Origin: Kineosporia sp. NBRC 101731
Lineage (GTDB): Bacteria; Actinomycetota; Actinomycetes; Actinomycetales; Kineosporiaceae
NCBI RefSeq assembly: GCF_030269305.1
Contig: NZ_BSTC01000002.1
Span: 62,001 to 126,000 of the forward strand
Reading direction: 5' to 3'
Length of the DNA: 64,000 bases
Each line of letters starts with the position of its first letter. Position 1 is the first letter of the stretch. Below the pieces are notes generated by a model, which saw only the letters and a program-made list of their open reading frames with translations, was not told where the DNA came from and ran no database searches. This document shows, piece after piece, positions 16,151-25,104 of the stretch. The translations under genes were made by a program, and so were the position numbers.

Positions 16151-17164
16151 TTGATCAATTCTGCGGTGGTCAGTACCGGACATGCGATTCCGGACGGCGT
16201 GGTCACGTCCGCCGAGATCGAAGACGCCGTTACTGCCCGCAGTCGGGGCTTCACCATGCCCGGCGGACTGGTTCAGCGTCTCACCGGCGTGGGAGAGCGG
16301 CGTCACGCGGTGCCGGGCACGACGTCTTCCGACCTGGCCTCCCAGGCCGGGCTGGCGGCCCTGCGCAACGCCGACGTCGACCCGCTGTCGGTCGACCTGC
16401 TCATCTACTCCTCGGCGTCCCACGACGTCTCCGAGCCGGCCACCTCGGCCATCGTGCAGCACAAGATGGGCGCGCGGAACGCCACGTTCGCCGACATCAA
16501 GAACGCCTGCAACAGCTTTCTGAACGGTCTGGACTTCGCCGCCGCGTCGATCGCGACCGGCCGGGCCCGCCGGGTGCTCGTGGTGGCGGGCGAGGTGCTC
16601 TCCCCCACGATCAACTGGGAGATCCTGAGCTCCACCGAGCTGCGCACCAAGCTCGCGGCGCTGACCCTGGGCGACGCCGGTGCCGCGGTGCTGCTGGAGG
16701 CCACCGAGGAGGAGAACACCGGTCTGCTGCCCGGGCGCTTCGTCTCCGACGGCTCGCAGTGGGAGCTCTCCACGGTGCTCTACGGCGGCAACCTGATGGT
16801 GCGCGACAATTCCCGCTCCTACTTCGAGTGCGACAGCTCGTCGCTGCAGAAGCTGGCCATCGAGCACATCCCGCCGCTGATCGAGAAGACGATCGCCGAG
16901 GTGGGCTGGACGACCGACGAGATCCGCATGATCGTTCCCCACCAGGTCTCCAAGGGCGTCACCGAGGCCCTCTGCGCGGCGATCGACTACCCGCGCGACC
17001 GGGTCGCGGTCACCCTCGACCGGTTCGGTAACAACGCCGCGGCCAGCATCCCGCTCGCGCTGAGCCTGGCCTCCGAGCAGGGACAACTCGCCAAGGGCGA
17101 CAAAGTCCTGCTGGTCTGCGGCGCGGCGGGCTTCACCGCGGGCGTCCTGCCGGTGATCTGGTGA
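16151..17164 (+). CDS. oleA: OleA, acyl-CoA head-to-head condensing thiolase
   Basis: 337 residues from TTG 16151, preceded by AAGGTGAG at a spacing of 6; the frame stays open upstream but without protein character. Thiolase fold of the KAS III type: active-site Cys in KNACNSFLNGLDFA, His in VPHQVSKG and Asn in FGNNAAASIP. OleA joins two fatty acyl-CoA molecules into a 2-alkyl-3-ketoacid, the first step to long-chain internal olefins. The next gene begins inside its stop codon, and oleBC and oleD follow, which makes the assignment firm. Confidence 0.93.
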   Translation: MINSAVVSTGHAIPDGVVTSAEIEDAVTARSRGFTMPGGLVQRLTGVGERRHAVPGTTSSDLASQAGLAALRNADVDPLSVDLLIYSSASHDVSEPATSAIVQHKMGARNATFADIKNACNSFLNGLDFAAASIATGRARRVLVVAGEVLSPTINWEILSSTELRTKLAALTLGDAGAAVLLEATEEENTGLLPGRFVSDGSQWELSTVLYGGNLMVRDNSRSYFECDSSSLQKLAIEHIPPLIEKTIAEVGWTTDEIRMIVPHQVSKGVTEALCAAIDYPRDRVAVTLDRFGNNAAASIPLALSLASEQGQLAKGDKVLLVCGAAGFTAGVLPVIW

Positions 17165-19779
17165 CCATGCAGATCGCGGAGGGTGTGGACGCCCGGTGGG
17201 TGCGCTCGGTGACCACTCCCGAGGGCACCTGGCACGTGCTGGACAACCAGGCGGTGCTCGACCGGGAGCCGGTCGGCACGCTGCTCTGCGTGCACGGCAA
17301 CCCCACCTCGTCGTACCTGTGGCGGCACGTCATCGCCGAGCTCTCGACCGGTGACCGCCCGTGGCGCGTGATCGCGATGGACCAGCTGAACATGGGCTGG
17401 TCGTCGCGCACGGGCCGGCGGCGCCTGGGTCAGCGGCTCGACGACCTGGCGGCCCTGACCGACGAGCTCGGCCTCGAGGGCCCCGTCGTCACCCTGGGGC
17501 ACGACTGGGGTGGCTGCATCTCCCTGGGCTGGGCCGTGAACCACCGCGCCGACCTGGCCGGGGTGGCCGTGCTCAACACGGCCGTGCACCAGCCCCCCGG
17601 CTCGGCGCTGCCCGCCCTGATCGCGGCGGCCCGGCTGCCCGGCCTGCGGCGCCTCGTGACCGCCACCACCCCGATCTTCCTGCAGGGCACGCTGGCGATC
17701 GCCCACCCGCGGCTGTCCCCGCAGGTGCGCGCCGGCTACCTCGACCCGTACCGCGGCGCCTCCCGGCGCGGCGGGATCGACGAGTTCGTCGAGGACATCC
17801 CGGTCAACCCGGAGCACCCGAGCTGGCCCGCGCTCCAGGGCATCGTCGACGGGCTGCCGAGCCTGGCCGATCTGCCCGCGCTCATGCTCTGGGGCCCCCG
17901 CGACCCGGTGTTCACCGATCTCTACCTGCGTGACCTGCGCACACGCCTCCCGCAGGCGAAGGTGCACCGCTTCGAGAAGGCCGGCCACATGGTCGCCGAA
18001 GACGCCGAGGTGGCCCGCGCGGTGCGGCAGTGGCTTGAGGACGACGTGGAGCCCGGGCTGCCCGGGTCACCGGCGGTGCCGTCCCCCCGGAACACCGACG
18101 CTCTCCCCGACGTGATCCAGCAGTTCCTCCCCGGCCAGCCCCGGCGGTCACTCTGGGCTCCCCTCGAGACCCGCGCGCACGACCTCTCGCCCGCCCTGGT
18201 CGAGCCGACCGGGCACGGGAACGGCCGGATCGGCAGCTGGCGCACCACCACCTGGATGCAGTTGTCAGGTGATGTTCATCGCGTCGCCGCCGGCCTGACC
18301 GCCAGTGGGGTGAAGCCCGGCGACCGGGTCGCGCTGCTCGTCCCGCCCGGCGCCGACCTCACCGTCGCGCTCTACGCCTGCCTGCGCATCGGTGCCGTCG
18401 CGGTGATCGCCGACGCCGGGCTGGGCCTGCCGGGCCTGCACCGCGCCATCCGGGGCTCGGCGGTGAAGCACGTCATCGGGATCGACCGGGGGCTGCTGGC
18501 CGCCCGGGCACTGCGCTGGCCGGGGCAGAAGATCTCGGTCGGGATCGCCGCCGGTTCGGCCCGGGCGAAGGCCCTGGGCGCCGGCCTGGCCCTGGAAGAC
18601 CTGAAGAAGGTCACGCTGATCGACCTTCCGCCCGCCCCGGCCGAGAATGCCGAGGCGATGGTCATTTTCACCTCGGGCTCGACCGGCCCGGCCAAGGGCG
18701 TGGTCTACACACACCGCCAGCTCGAGGGTGTGCGCGATGCCTTGCTGTCGGCCTACAAGCTCCGCACAGGCAGCGAGAATCCTTACGACGACGACCGTTT
18801 CGTGGCCGCATTCGCCCCGTTCGCGCTCTTCGGACCGGGCCTGGGAGTGCCCTCGGCGGTGCCGGCCATGGATGTCACCGCACCGCGCACCCTGACCGCG
18901 AGCGCCCTGGCCCAGGCCGCGCGGGCGATCGACGCGACGGTGGTGTTCGCCTCCCCCGCCGCACTGACCAACGTGCTCGCGACCTCGTCCGCACTGGGTG
19001 CCGACGACCGCTCGGCCCTGACCGGGGTGCGCCTGCTGCTGTCGGCCGGGGCTCCGGTGCCGGCCGAACTGCTCACCACGTTGCAGGGTCTGCTGCCGCA
19101 GGCGGAACTGCACACGCCGTACGGCATGACCGAGGCCCTGCTGCTGACCGATGTCGACCTGCCCGAGTTGGTGGCGGCCGGTCCGGGCAACGGTGTGCTG
19201 GTCGGCCGGCCGATGCCAGGGGTGGAGATCCGGATCAGCCCGCTGGACACGGACGGCCGGGCGATCCGGACGGAGACGACCGGCAAGACCGACGTCACCG
19301 GCGAGATCCTTGTGCGGGCGCCGCATCTCAAGGAGCGTTACGACCAGCTCTGGCTGACCCAGCGGGAGACGTCGACGACCGACGGCTGGCACCGCACCGG
19401 TGACGTCGGGCATTTCGATGCCGACGGCCGGCTCTGGGTCGAGGGGCGGCTGATCCACGTGATCCGTCCCGCGGGTGGTTTCGTCACGCCGTACGGCGTG
19501 GAGCAGCGGATCCAGACGGTGCCCGGCGTGCAGCGCGCGGCGCTGGTCGGGGTCGGCCGGGCCGGAGCGCACCAGCTGGTGGCCGTGATCGAGGCGCCCG
19601 ACGCCGAACTCGGTGTCGCGCCGCTGGAACTGGCCGCCGCCGTGCGGTCCGCGGCCGGGCTGGAACTGGTCGCGGTGCTCGTCACCGATGCCCTGAAGAC
19701 CGACATCCGCCACAACTCCAAGATCGACCGGGACGAGGTGGGCCGCCGGGCAGCGGCTCTGCTCGCCGGGTCACGCTGA
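17161..19779 (+). CDS. oleBC: OleBC fusion: beta-lactone decarboxylase plus beta-lactone synthetase
   Basis: 872 residues. Residues 1-310 are an alpha/beta hydrolase of haloalkane-dehalogenase type with oxyanion loop HGNPTSSYLW, Asp nucleophile in GHDWGGC and the His in KAGHMVAEDAE (OleB). Residues 330-872 are an acyl-adenylate-forming domain with the P-loop IFTSGSTGPAKGVVYTH, YGMTEALLLTD, RTGDVGHFDADGRLWVEGR and a C-terminal catalytic Lys near HNSKIDRDE (OleC). OleC closes the 2-alkyl-3-hydroxyacid to a beta-lactone, which OleB decarboxylates to the alkene. Fusion of the two is known in actinobacterial ole clusters. Start GTG 17161 overlaps the oleA stop; ATG 17167 is an alternative. Confidence 0.93.
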   Translation: MTMQIAEGVDARWVRSVTTPEGTWHVLDNQAVLDREPVGTLLCVHGNPTSSYLWRHVIAELSTGDRPWRVIAMDQLNMGWSSRTGRRRLGQRLDDLAALTDELGLEGPVVTLGHDWGGCISLGWAVNHRADLAGVAVLNTAVHQPPGSALPALIAAARLPGLRRLVTATTPIFLQGTLAIAHPRLSPQVRAGYLDPYRGASRRGGIDEFVEDIPVNPEHPSWPALQGIVDGLPSLADLPALMLWGPRDPVFTDLYLRDLRTRLPQAKVHRFEKAGHMVAEDAEVARAVRQWLEDDVEPGLPGSPAVPSPRNTDALPDVIQQFLPGQPRRSLWAPLETRAHDLSPALVEPTGHGNGRIGSWRTTTWMQLSGDVHRVAAGLTASGVKPGDRVALLVPPGADLTVALYACLRIGAVAVIADAGLGLPGLHRAIRGSAVKHVIGIDRGLLAARALRWPGQKISVGIAAGSARAKALGAGLALEDLKKVTLIDLPPAPAENAEAMVIFTSGSTGPAKGVVYTHRQLEGVRDALLSAYKLRTGSENPYDDDRFVAAFAPFALFGPGLGVPSAVPAMDVTAPRTLTASALAQAARAIDATVVFASPAALTNVLATSSALGADDRSALTGVRLLLSAGAPVPAELLTTLQGLLPQAELHTPYGMTEALLLTDVDLPELVAAGPGNGVLVGRPMPGVEIRISPLDTDGRAIRTETTGKTDVTGEILVRAPHLKERYDQLWLTQRETSTTDGWHRTGDVGHFDADGRLWVEGRLIHVIRPAGGFVTPYGVEQRIQTVPGVQRAALVGVGRAGAHQLVAVIEAPDAELGVAPLELAAAVRSAAGLELVAVLVTDALKTDIRHNSKIDRDEVGRRAAALLAGSR

Positions 19780-19789
19780 GGCAGCGTTC

Positions 19790-20761
19790 ATGAAGATCCT
19801 CGTCACCGGCGCCAGCGGGATGCTCGGCGGCGGGGTGGCCCGGAAACTGGCCGAACGTGGTGACGACGTGACGGTGCTCCAGCGCCGTCCGTCGTCGCTG
19901 GCCGGGGTTCGTGAGATCAACGGTGACATCACCGACGCGTCCACACTTCTGCGGGCCGTCGAGGGGATGGACGCGGTGGTACACCTGGCCGCGAAGGTGA
20001 ACGTGATCGGTCCGTGGGCCGAGTACCAGGCCGTGAACGTCGACGGGGTGCGCCATCTCGTCACCGCGATGCAGCGGGCGGGCACTTCCCGCCTGGTGCA
20101 CGTGTCGTCGCCGTCGGTCTCTCACGGCGGTGTGGCCCTGATCGGCGAAGGCGCGGGGCCCGCCGACCCGGAGCACGCGCGGGGCAACTACGCCCGCAGC
20201 AAGGCCGCCGGTGAGCTGCTCGCCCTGGCAGCCGACTCGTCCACGCCGGCCGTCGTCGCCGTGCGCCCTCACCTGGTCTGGGGGCCGGGCGACACCCAGC
20301 TGGTCGGCCGGATCGTGCAGCGGGCCCGCCAGGGGCGCCTGCCCCTCATCGGTTCCGGGGCGGCGCTCATCGACACCACCTACGTGGACAACGCCGTCGA
20401 CGCCACCGTCGCGGCCCTCGACCGGATCGAGGTGGCCCACGGCCGGGCCCTGGTCGTCACGAACGGCGAGCCCCGGCCCGTGGCCGATCTTTTCGCCCGA
20501 CTCTGCGACGCCGCCGGGGTGCCCGCCCCGACCCGGCGCATCCCCTTCCCGGTGGCCTGGGCGGCGGGGGCCGCGGTCGAGGGGGTCTGGACCCTGGGCC
20601 GGCGCCGCGACGACCCGCCCCTGACCCGCTTCCTGGCCGAACAGCTCGCCACCGCGCACTGGTTCGACCAGAGCACCACCCGGGCCGTGCTCGGCTGGAC
20701 CCCGGCGGTGAGCCTGGAGGAGGGCTTCGAGCGCATGGCCCAGTGGTACGCGCGCCGGTAG
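19790..20761 (+). CDS. oleD: OleD, 2-alkyl-3-ketoalkanoate reductase
   Basis: 323 residues. Extended SDR (NAD-dependent epimerase type): TGASGMLGGG at the N-terminus, HLAAKVNVIGPW, catalytic YARSKAAGE (YxxxK) and VRPHLVWGPGD. The C-terminal part (WTPAVSLEEGFERMAQWY) is typical of sterol-dehydrogenase-like family members including OleD. It reduces the 2-alkyl-3-ketoacid made by OleA using NADPH. It begins 10 bp after oleBC, completing the operon in the order A-BC-D. Confidence 0.92.
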   Translation: MKILVTGASGMLGGGVARKLAERGDDVTVLQRRPSSLAGVREINGDITDASTLLRAVEGMDAVVHLAAKVNVIGPWAEYQAVNVDGVRHLVTAMQRAGTSRLVHVSSPSVSHGGVALIGEGAGPADPEHARGNYARSKAAGELLALAADSSTPAVVAVRPHLVWGPGDTQLVGRIVQRARQGRLPLIGSGAALIDTTYVDNAVDATVAALDRIEVAHGRALVVTNGEPRPVADLFARLCDAAGVPAPTRRIPFPVAWAAGAAVEGVWTLGRRRDDPPLTRFLAEQLATAHWFDQSTTRAVLGWTPAVSLEEGFERMAQWYARR

Positions 20762-20762
20762 G

Positions 20763-21455
20763 TCAGGATGACACGATCGTGCCCTTGCTGATGAGGGAGA
20801 TCACCACGGCCACCAATAACGCCACGCCGCCGGTCAGACGACGGTTGAGGTCTTTCGGGGCCGGGACGAGCGGAGTGGGCCCGGAAAGGGCCAGGAACAG
20901 CGGTGGGGCGACCGGGGCCAGCAAGCACCACACCCAGAACCAGGCCCAGCGGGTGGCCCGCCAGGGCTCCGGGCCCGCGATGATCCGTACCAGGGTGCCG
21001 AAGTGCACCACCACATACATGATGCCGAGCACCGGATTCATGGAGTCGAAGCCGAAGATGTCGCTGGTGGCCTGCCGCTCGCCCTCGGACTTCACGGTGG
21101 CGCCGGGGTACGTCTGCCGGAGATAGGTGACCACGTCCTGGGACTGGAGCACCGGCCCCTGGAACGCCGGCCTGTCCTCGCCGGAGTAGGCCAAGACGGT
21201 GTCGGTGCGCAGGAACAGCCCGTCCCGCCAGCGCACCGTCTGCTCGATCTGCGGGGAGTCGGGCAACCTGTACCCCCGGACCGTCACCTCGGTCACCCGG
21301 CCCGAGGCGAGATCTTTTTCGAGGTTGCTGAAACGCCCCTCCCGCTCGCCGGACAGAACTATCAGCAACACCATGACGAACCACGTCACAAGCAGCGCCC
21401 ATCGCACCCAGTTACCGACCGGACGCAGAGCGCGTGGGGATTCAACGATCTTCAC
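20763..21455 (-). CDS. multi-pass membrane protein, unknown function
   Basis: 230 residues from GTG 21455. One helix near the N-terminus (WALLVTWFVMVLLIVLSG), an outer or cytosolic segment of about 100 residues (RVTEVTVRGYRLP, VVTYLRQTYPGATVKSEGERQ), then three more helices in the C-terminal half. Its stop lies two bases from the convergent oleD stop. Nothing links it to olefin synthesis other than position. I do not recognise the family. Confidence 0.65.
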   Translation of the reverse strand: MKIVESPRALRPVGNWVRWALLVTWFVMVLLIVLSGEREGRFSNLEKDLASGRVTEVTVRGYRLPDSPQIEQTVRWRDGLFLRTDTVLAYSGEDRPAFQGPVLQSQDVVTYLRQTYPGATVKSEGERQATSDIFGFDSMNPVLGIMYVVVHFGTLVRIIAGPEPWRATRWAWFWVWCLLAPVAPPLFLALSGPTPLVPAPKDLNRRLTGGVALLVAVVISLISKGTIVSS

Positions 21456-21496
21456 CGCTGAAACATACGCGACCCCCAAGGCCGAAGTACTTCCTC

Positions 21497-21579
21497 CGTG
21501 ATCATGCAAATCCTCCCTGGCGTTCTAGAACTCTTCGCCCGACAGTTCTAGAACTCTGGGGAGGTTTTGCATGATCACG
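21497..21579. repeat. large complete palindromic copy of the TTGCATGATCAC element
   Basis: An 83-bp inverted repeat with 36-bp arms and an 11-base loop. From outside to inside each arm reads CGTGATCATGCAAA, a CCTCCC box and GTTCTAGAACT, the last itself palindromic. The right arm is followed by GGCAAGG, five T and six G, as in the half copy at 4511. It lies between divergent genes (starts at 21455 and 21642), so it is not simply a transcription terminator here. Confidence 0.88.
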
Positions 21580-21641
21580 GCAAGGTTTTTGGGGGGCAGG
21601 TCAGGTCAGGTTCTGGCCTCTACTGCGGGCATCATGTCGGG

Positions 21642-22604
21642 ATGAGCGGAACCTCCGAGCGGCTGCTGTCTCTGCTCTCGCTGTTGCAGGCGCGGCGCGA
21701 CTGGCCGGGGCCGGTGCTGGCGGAGCGTCTGGAGGTCAGCCCTCGCACCGTGCGGCGCGACGTGGACCGGCTGCGGGAGCTGGGGTATCCGATCGCCGCG
21801 TTCAAGGGGCCCGACGGGGGCTACCGGCTCGAGGCCGGGGCCGATCTGCCGCCGCTGCTGTTCGACGACGAGCAGGCCGTGGCCCTCGCCGTGGCCTTAC
21901 GCCTGGCCACGGTCAGCGGGGCCGGGGTGTCGGAGGCGGCGGGCCGGGCCCTGGCCACCGTGCGGCAGGTGATGCCGTCGCGGCTGCGGCACCGCATCGA
22001 CGCCCTGGAGGTGACGGCCGTCGGCAGCCCCGTCGACGCCGACCCCCAGGTGCTGATGGCTCTGGCCGAAGCGGTGCGGGCCCGGGAGACCGTGCGTTTC
22101 GACTACGGCACCGATCACGACCGGCCGCCCCGCCGGGCGCAGCCGCATCACCTCGTCAGCCGTCACGGCCGCTGGTACCTGCTGGCCTGGGACACCGACA
22201 AGAACGACTGGCGCACGTTCCGGGCCGACCGGATGTCGCTGCGCACACCCGGCGGCCCCCGGTTCACCCGCCGGGAGATCCCGGGCGGCGACCCCGCCAC
22301 GTTCGTCACCGGGTTGTTCCGCGGGTCCCGCGAAGGCGACCCGCAATGGCCCTGTCAGGGAAGCGTCGTACTGAACATCGACGCGTCCACCCTGGCGCCC
22401 CACATCGGCGACGGCACCCTCGAGCCGCTGGGCCCCGGAACCTGCCGCCTGACGCTGGGATCCTGGTCGTGGGCCGGGCTGGCTGCCTCGATCGCCCGGT
22501 TCGACGCCGATTTCGAGGTCGAGGGACCACCCGAACTCCTGGCCGCAGTGGACGCGCTGGGTCGCCGGTTCGGGGCGGCCTCCGCGGGCGGCCGGGAATC
22601 CTGA
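21642..22604 (+). CDS. WYL-domain transcriptional regulator
   Basis: 320 residues. N-terminal HTH_11-type winged helix (RLLSLLSLLQARRDWPG, then LAERLEVSPRTVRRDVDRLRELGYPI with GPDGGYRLEAG wing). The middle WYL domain shows RFDYG and LVSRHGRWYLLAWD, with the diagnostic W-Y-L, and DWRTFRADRM. WYL domains sense nucleic acids or other ligands and control stress or metabolic genes. A WCX-like C-terminal domain follows (PELLAAVDALGRRFG). It is divergent from the membrane protein gene, with the large palindrome in between. Confidence 0.88.
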   Translation: MSGTSERLLSLLSLLQARRDWPGPVLAERLEVSPRTVRRDVDRLRELGYPIAAFKGPDGGYRLEAGADLPPLLFDDEQAVALAVALRLATVSGAGVSEAAGRALATVRQVMPSRLRHRIDALEVTAVGSPVDADPQVLMALAEAVRARETVRFDYGTDHDRPPRRAQPHHLVSRHGRWYLLAWDTDKNDWRTFRADRMSLRTPGGPRFTRREIPGGDPATFVTGLFRGSREGDPQWPCQGSVVLNIDASTLAPHIGDGTLEPLGPGTCRLTLGSWSWAGLAASIARFDADFEVEGPPELLAAVDALGRRFGAASAGGRES

Positions 22605-22732
22605 CGGGCGAAGCGACGCGTCACCGGCTGGTCGGGCGGCGCCACCGCCTGGGCCAGGCCCGCGCCCATGAGCAGCACCGTGACCAGGCCCCAGCCCACG
22701 ACCGTCGTGAACGACCATTCCTCCCCGGGCAT
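22355..22732 (-). CDS. possible small membrane protein overlapping the WYL gene antisense
   Basis: ATG 22732 with GAGGGAG eight bases upstream begins a frame whose first 35 residues include a membrane helix (VVGWGLVTVLLMGAGLAQAV), followed by a Pro/Arg/Ser-rich tail of about 90 residues. The last 250 bp run antisense to the WYL regulator, which argues against the full length being functional. The first 40 codons with the ribosome site look real. Function unknown. Confidence 0.35.
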   Translation of the reverse strand: MPGEEWSFTTVVGWGLVTVLLMGAGLAQAVAPPDQPVTRRFARQDSRPPAEAAPNRRPSASTAARSSGGPSTSKSASNRAIEAASPAHDQDPSVRRQVPGPSGSRVPSPMWGARVDASMFSTTLP

Positions 22733-22844
22733 CCCGGCACTCCCTCTCATCCAGTTCCCGCTCCGGACAAGTGAGATGCCGGGGACGACCGGAAAGTTCG
22801 GACGAGTATCCGGATCAGGCCGGATCAAGCTGGATCAGGCCGGA

Positions 22845-23687
22845 TCAGGCCGGGACCAGGAGCCGGCCGACCGCTTCCAGGTACACATCCAGATCGTCGG
22901 AGCCGTCAGAGTCGTCAGAGTCGTCCGGGCCGTCGGGATCGTCGGAGACCAGCCGGAACACCGCGGCCCGCAGCATGGCGTTCCGGGCCGGGCCGGACGT
23001 CCAGTCGTCCAGCACCTCCACCGGGGCACCCTGCCACATCACGCTGTCGAGCACGCACACCGCGTCGGCCCACAGCACCGGCCGCCAGGCCGGTGACACG
23101 TCGATCACGACCGGGGCGCCCCCGGCGTCCAGCAGGACGTTCCCGGCCAGATCGCGGTGCACCAGCTGATCGGGGCCCGGGGGCGGACCGTCGATCGACG
23201 CCAGGATGCGCGTCACCCAGGCATGGACCGCCGGCCGCAACCGCGGCACCGGAGCCTCCCCGAACGCCACCTGCTCAGCCACCGACCAGCGGTCGGTGCG
23301 GCCCTCCAGACCGGCCGGCCGCTCCCTCACCAGCGACGCGAACCGCGCGTGCAGCACGTGCCCGGCAGCGATCGTCACGTCGAGGTTCTGGCAGGTGACG
23401 GTGCCGGGTTCGTAACGGCTGGCGCCCCATCCGTCCACCACCCACGACCCGTCCCGCGCGGGCACCGGCATCGCGACCCGCAGATCCTGCGGATGGCGGG
23501 CCGGATCCACGTCGAGGCGGACGGCGAACCGCGCCAGCAGCGGGCTCAGCCAGTCCTGGGTGCCGGGGTCGCGATCGGGACTGAGCACCAGGTCACCGGC
23601 GCGCACGGTGAACCCCTGACCACCCGGCAGGGGCTGCGGGTCTTCCGGCACCGCGAACAGGTCGAGCACGTGAGGGGAAGGACGCAC
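22845..23687 (-). CDS. aminoglycoside-phosphotransferase-fold protein (TIGR02569-like)
   Basis: 280 residues. Kinase-like fold with catalytic loop LVHRDLAGNVLLD and the metal-binding VVIDVSPAWRP (Asp in the DFG-equivalent position). The beginning PQPLPGGQGFTVRAGDLVL and SRYEPGT match an actinobacterial phosphotransferase-like family of unknown substrate. Near the C-terminus an Asp/Ser/Gly run (PDDSDDSDGSDD) comes from a 9-bp repeat at about 22890-22930. Just downstream of the stop, GGATCAGGCC-like decamers repeat four times (about 22809-22856). Confidence 0.72.
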   Translation of the reverse strand: MRPSPHVLDLFAVPEDPQPLPGGQGFTVRAGDLVLSPDRDPGTQDWLSPLLARFAVRLDVDPARHPQDLRVAMPVPARDGSWVVDGWGASRYEPGTVTCQNLDVTIAAGHVLHARFASLVRERPAGLEGRTDRWSVAEQVAFGEAPVPRLRPAVHAWVTRILASIDGPPPGPDQLVHRDLAGNVLLDAGGAPVVIDVSPAWRPVLWADAVCVLDSVMWQGAPVEVLDDWTSGPARNAMLRAAVFRLVSDDPDGPDDSDDSDGSDDLDVYLEAVGRLLVPA

Positions 23688-23696
23688 CCGAAAAGC

Positions 23697-24491
23697 CTAA
23701 GTCAGGACGGTGGCTGCGTACGACGCCAGGAGACAGAACTTGTCCTGACTCTCCTGGGTGTCGTCGGGGTAGTAGATCACCAGCAGCAGACCGTCGACCG
23801 GGAGCTTCTCCCGGTGCAGCCGTAGCTCACCGACGAGCGGGTGGTTCACCCACGACCGGCCGCCCTCCAGGGCCCGCACGTCGTGCCGGGCCCACAGGCT
23901 GCGGAAACGCTCGCTGGCCAGGGAGAGCTCACCGACCAGTTCGATCAGGCGGGGGTTGTCCACGTCGTCGCCGATCGACTCCCGGAACGCCGCCACGAAT
24001 CCGGCCGCGGCTGCGGGCCAGTCCGCCTGGAACGCCTGCTCCTGCGGATCGAGCATGAGTGAGCGCAGCCGGTTCTGCCCCGGCCTCAGGCGCGGCGAGA
24101 ACACCCGGGCCAGCTCGTTCGAGGCGAGCACGTCGAACGCCCTCCCCTCGACGAACGCCGGCACCCCGATCGTCGCGAGCAGGCTGTGCAGACGCTGCGG
24201 CACCCGTTCCGGGGCCGGGCGGCGCCGGGGCCGGGAGGTGGTGAGGCCGAGCAGGTACTGCTCCTCGACGTCGTCCAGGCCCAGCACCCGGGCAAGGGCC
24301 TGGAGCACCTGGGGTGAGGGATTGCGGTCGCGGCCCCGCTCCAGCCGCAGGTAGTAGTCGGCGCTGATCCCGGCCAGCAGCGCGACCTCCTCCCGCCGCA
24401 GGCCACTGACCCGGCGGTTGCTCCCACCCGGCAGGCCGGCCTGTTCGGGGGTGACGAGCCCACGCCGTGCGCGCAGGTACTCGCCGAGCCA
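23697..24491 (-). pseudogene. XRE/MmyB-type regulator lacking its start codon
   Basis: The frame encodes a complete helix-turn-helix (WLGEYLRARRG, then SGLRREEVALLAGISADYYL and RLERGRDRNPS) and a full MmyB-type C-terminal domain ending near residue 265, a close paralogue of the regulator at 12844-13677. Upstream of the Trp codon (24489-24491) the frame continues 12 codons to a TGA (24528-24530) without any ATG, GTG or TTG. The first few codons are therefore missing. Directly upstream, in another frame, is the body of an RNase Z-like gene, so a deletion has joined the two. A truncated product from GTG 24308 would lack the DNA-binding domain. Confidence 0.72.
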
Positions 24492-25104
24492 TGATGACGG
24501 CGATGCGCTGGCCCGGCCGGTGCACGCTCACCTCCTCGAGCGTGACGCCCCGCACCGTCTCGCCCCGCTGGAGGCGTCCCAGATCCGGCCCGCGCAAGCC
24601 CTTCTCGGCCGCCCAGGAGGGTGTGACGCGGCGCGTGTCGTCTTCGGTGAACCGGTACCCCACCGTCGGCACCCGGTGGTGCAGCGGCGCCGACCGCACG
24701 GTCCAGACGCCCAGTCGCATCAGCTCGGCCCCGGGTGTGGCCGGGGCCGGGATCCACCGGTGCAGGGGCTCCGGGCCGTTCGTCGCGAAACCGGTCAGCA
24801 GGTCAAGTCGTTCGAGGGCGGCGGCGGGCGCGGCCACCGGCAACGGCTCGGTGGAGCCGTCGACCCGGCGACGGTTGAGCAGGCCGGGCACGCCGAACGT
24901 GTGGTCACTGTGCTCGTGGGTCAGGAACATCGCGTCGATCTGCGAACTGCGCACACCGGCCCGCAGCATCTGGCGCTGGGTGCCCTCACCACAGTCGACG
25001 AGCACGGCCACATCCCCCAGGCGCACGAAGGTCGCCACGTGATTGCGTTCTCGGGTGGGGATCTGGCACGACGTGCCGAGGGCCACGATCTCGCGGGCAC
25101 TCAT
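24490..25104 (-). pseudogene. RNase Z-like metallo-beta-lactamase-fold gene, 3' half deleted
   Basis: From ATG 25104 the frame reads like RNase Z: ALGTSCQIPTRERNHVATF, DCGEGTQRQM, then the zinc motif FLTHEHSDHTFGVPGLL (HxHxDH) and a C-terminal segment ending HRPGQRIAVIM at 24490. In the family about 100 more residues follow, including conserved Asp and His ligands. Here the next codons are those of an XRE regulator read out of frame, giving a nonsense tail to 23929. The start overlaps the stop of the LLM oxidoreductase gene (ATGA). Probably inactive. Confidence 0.75.
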
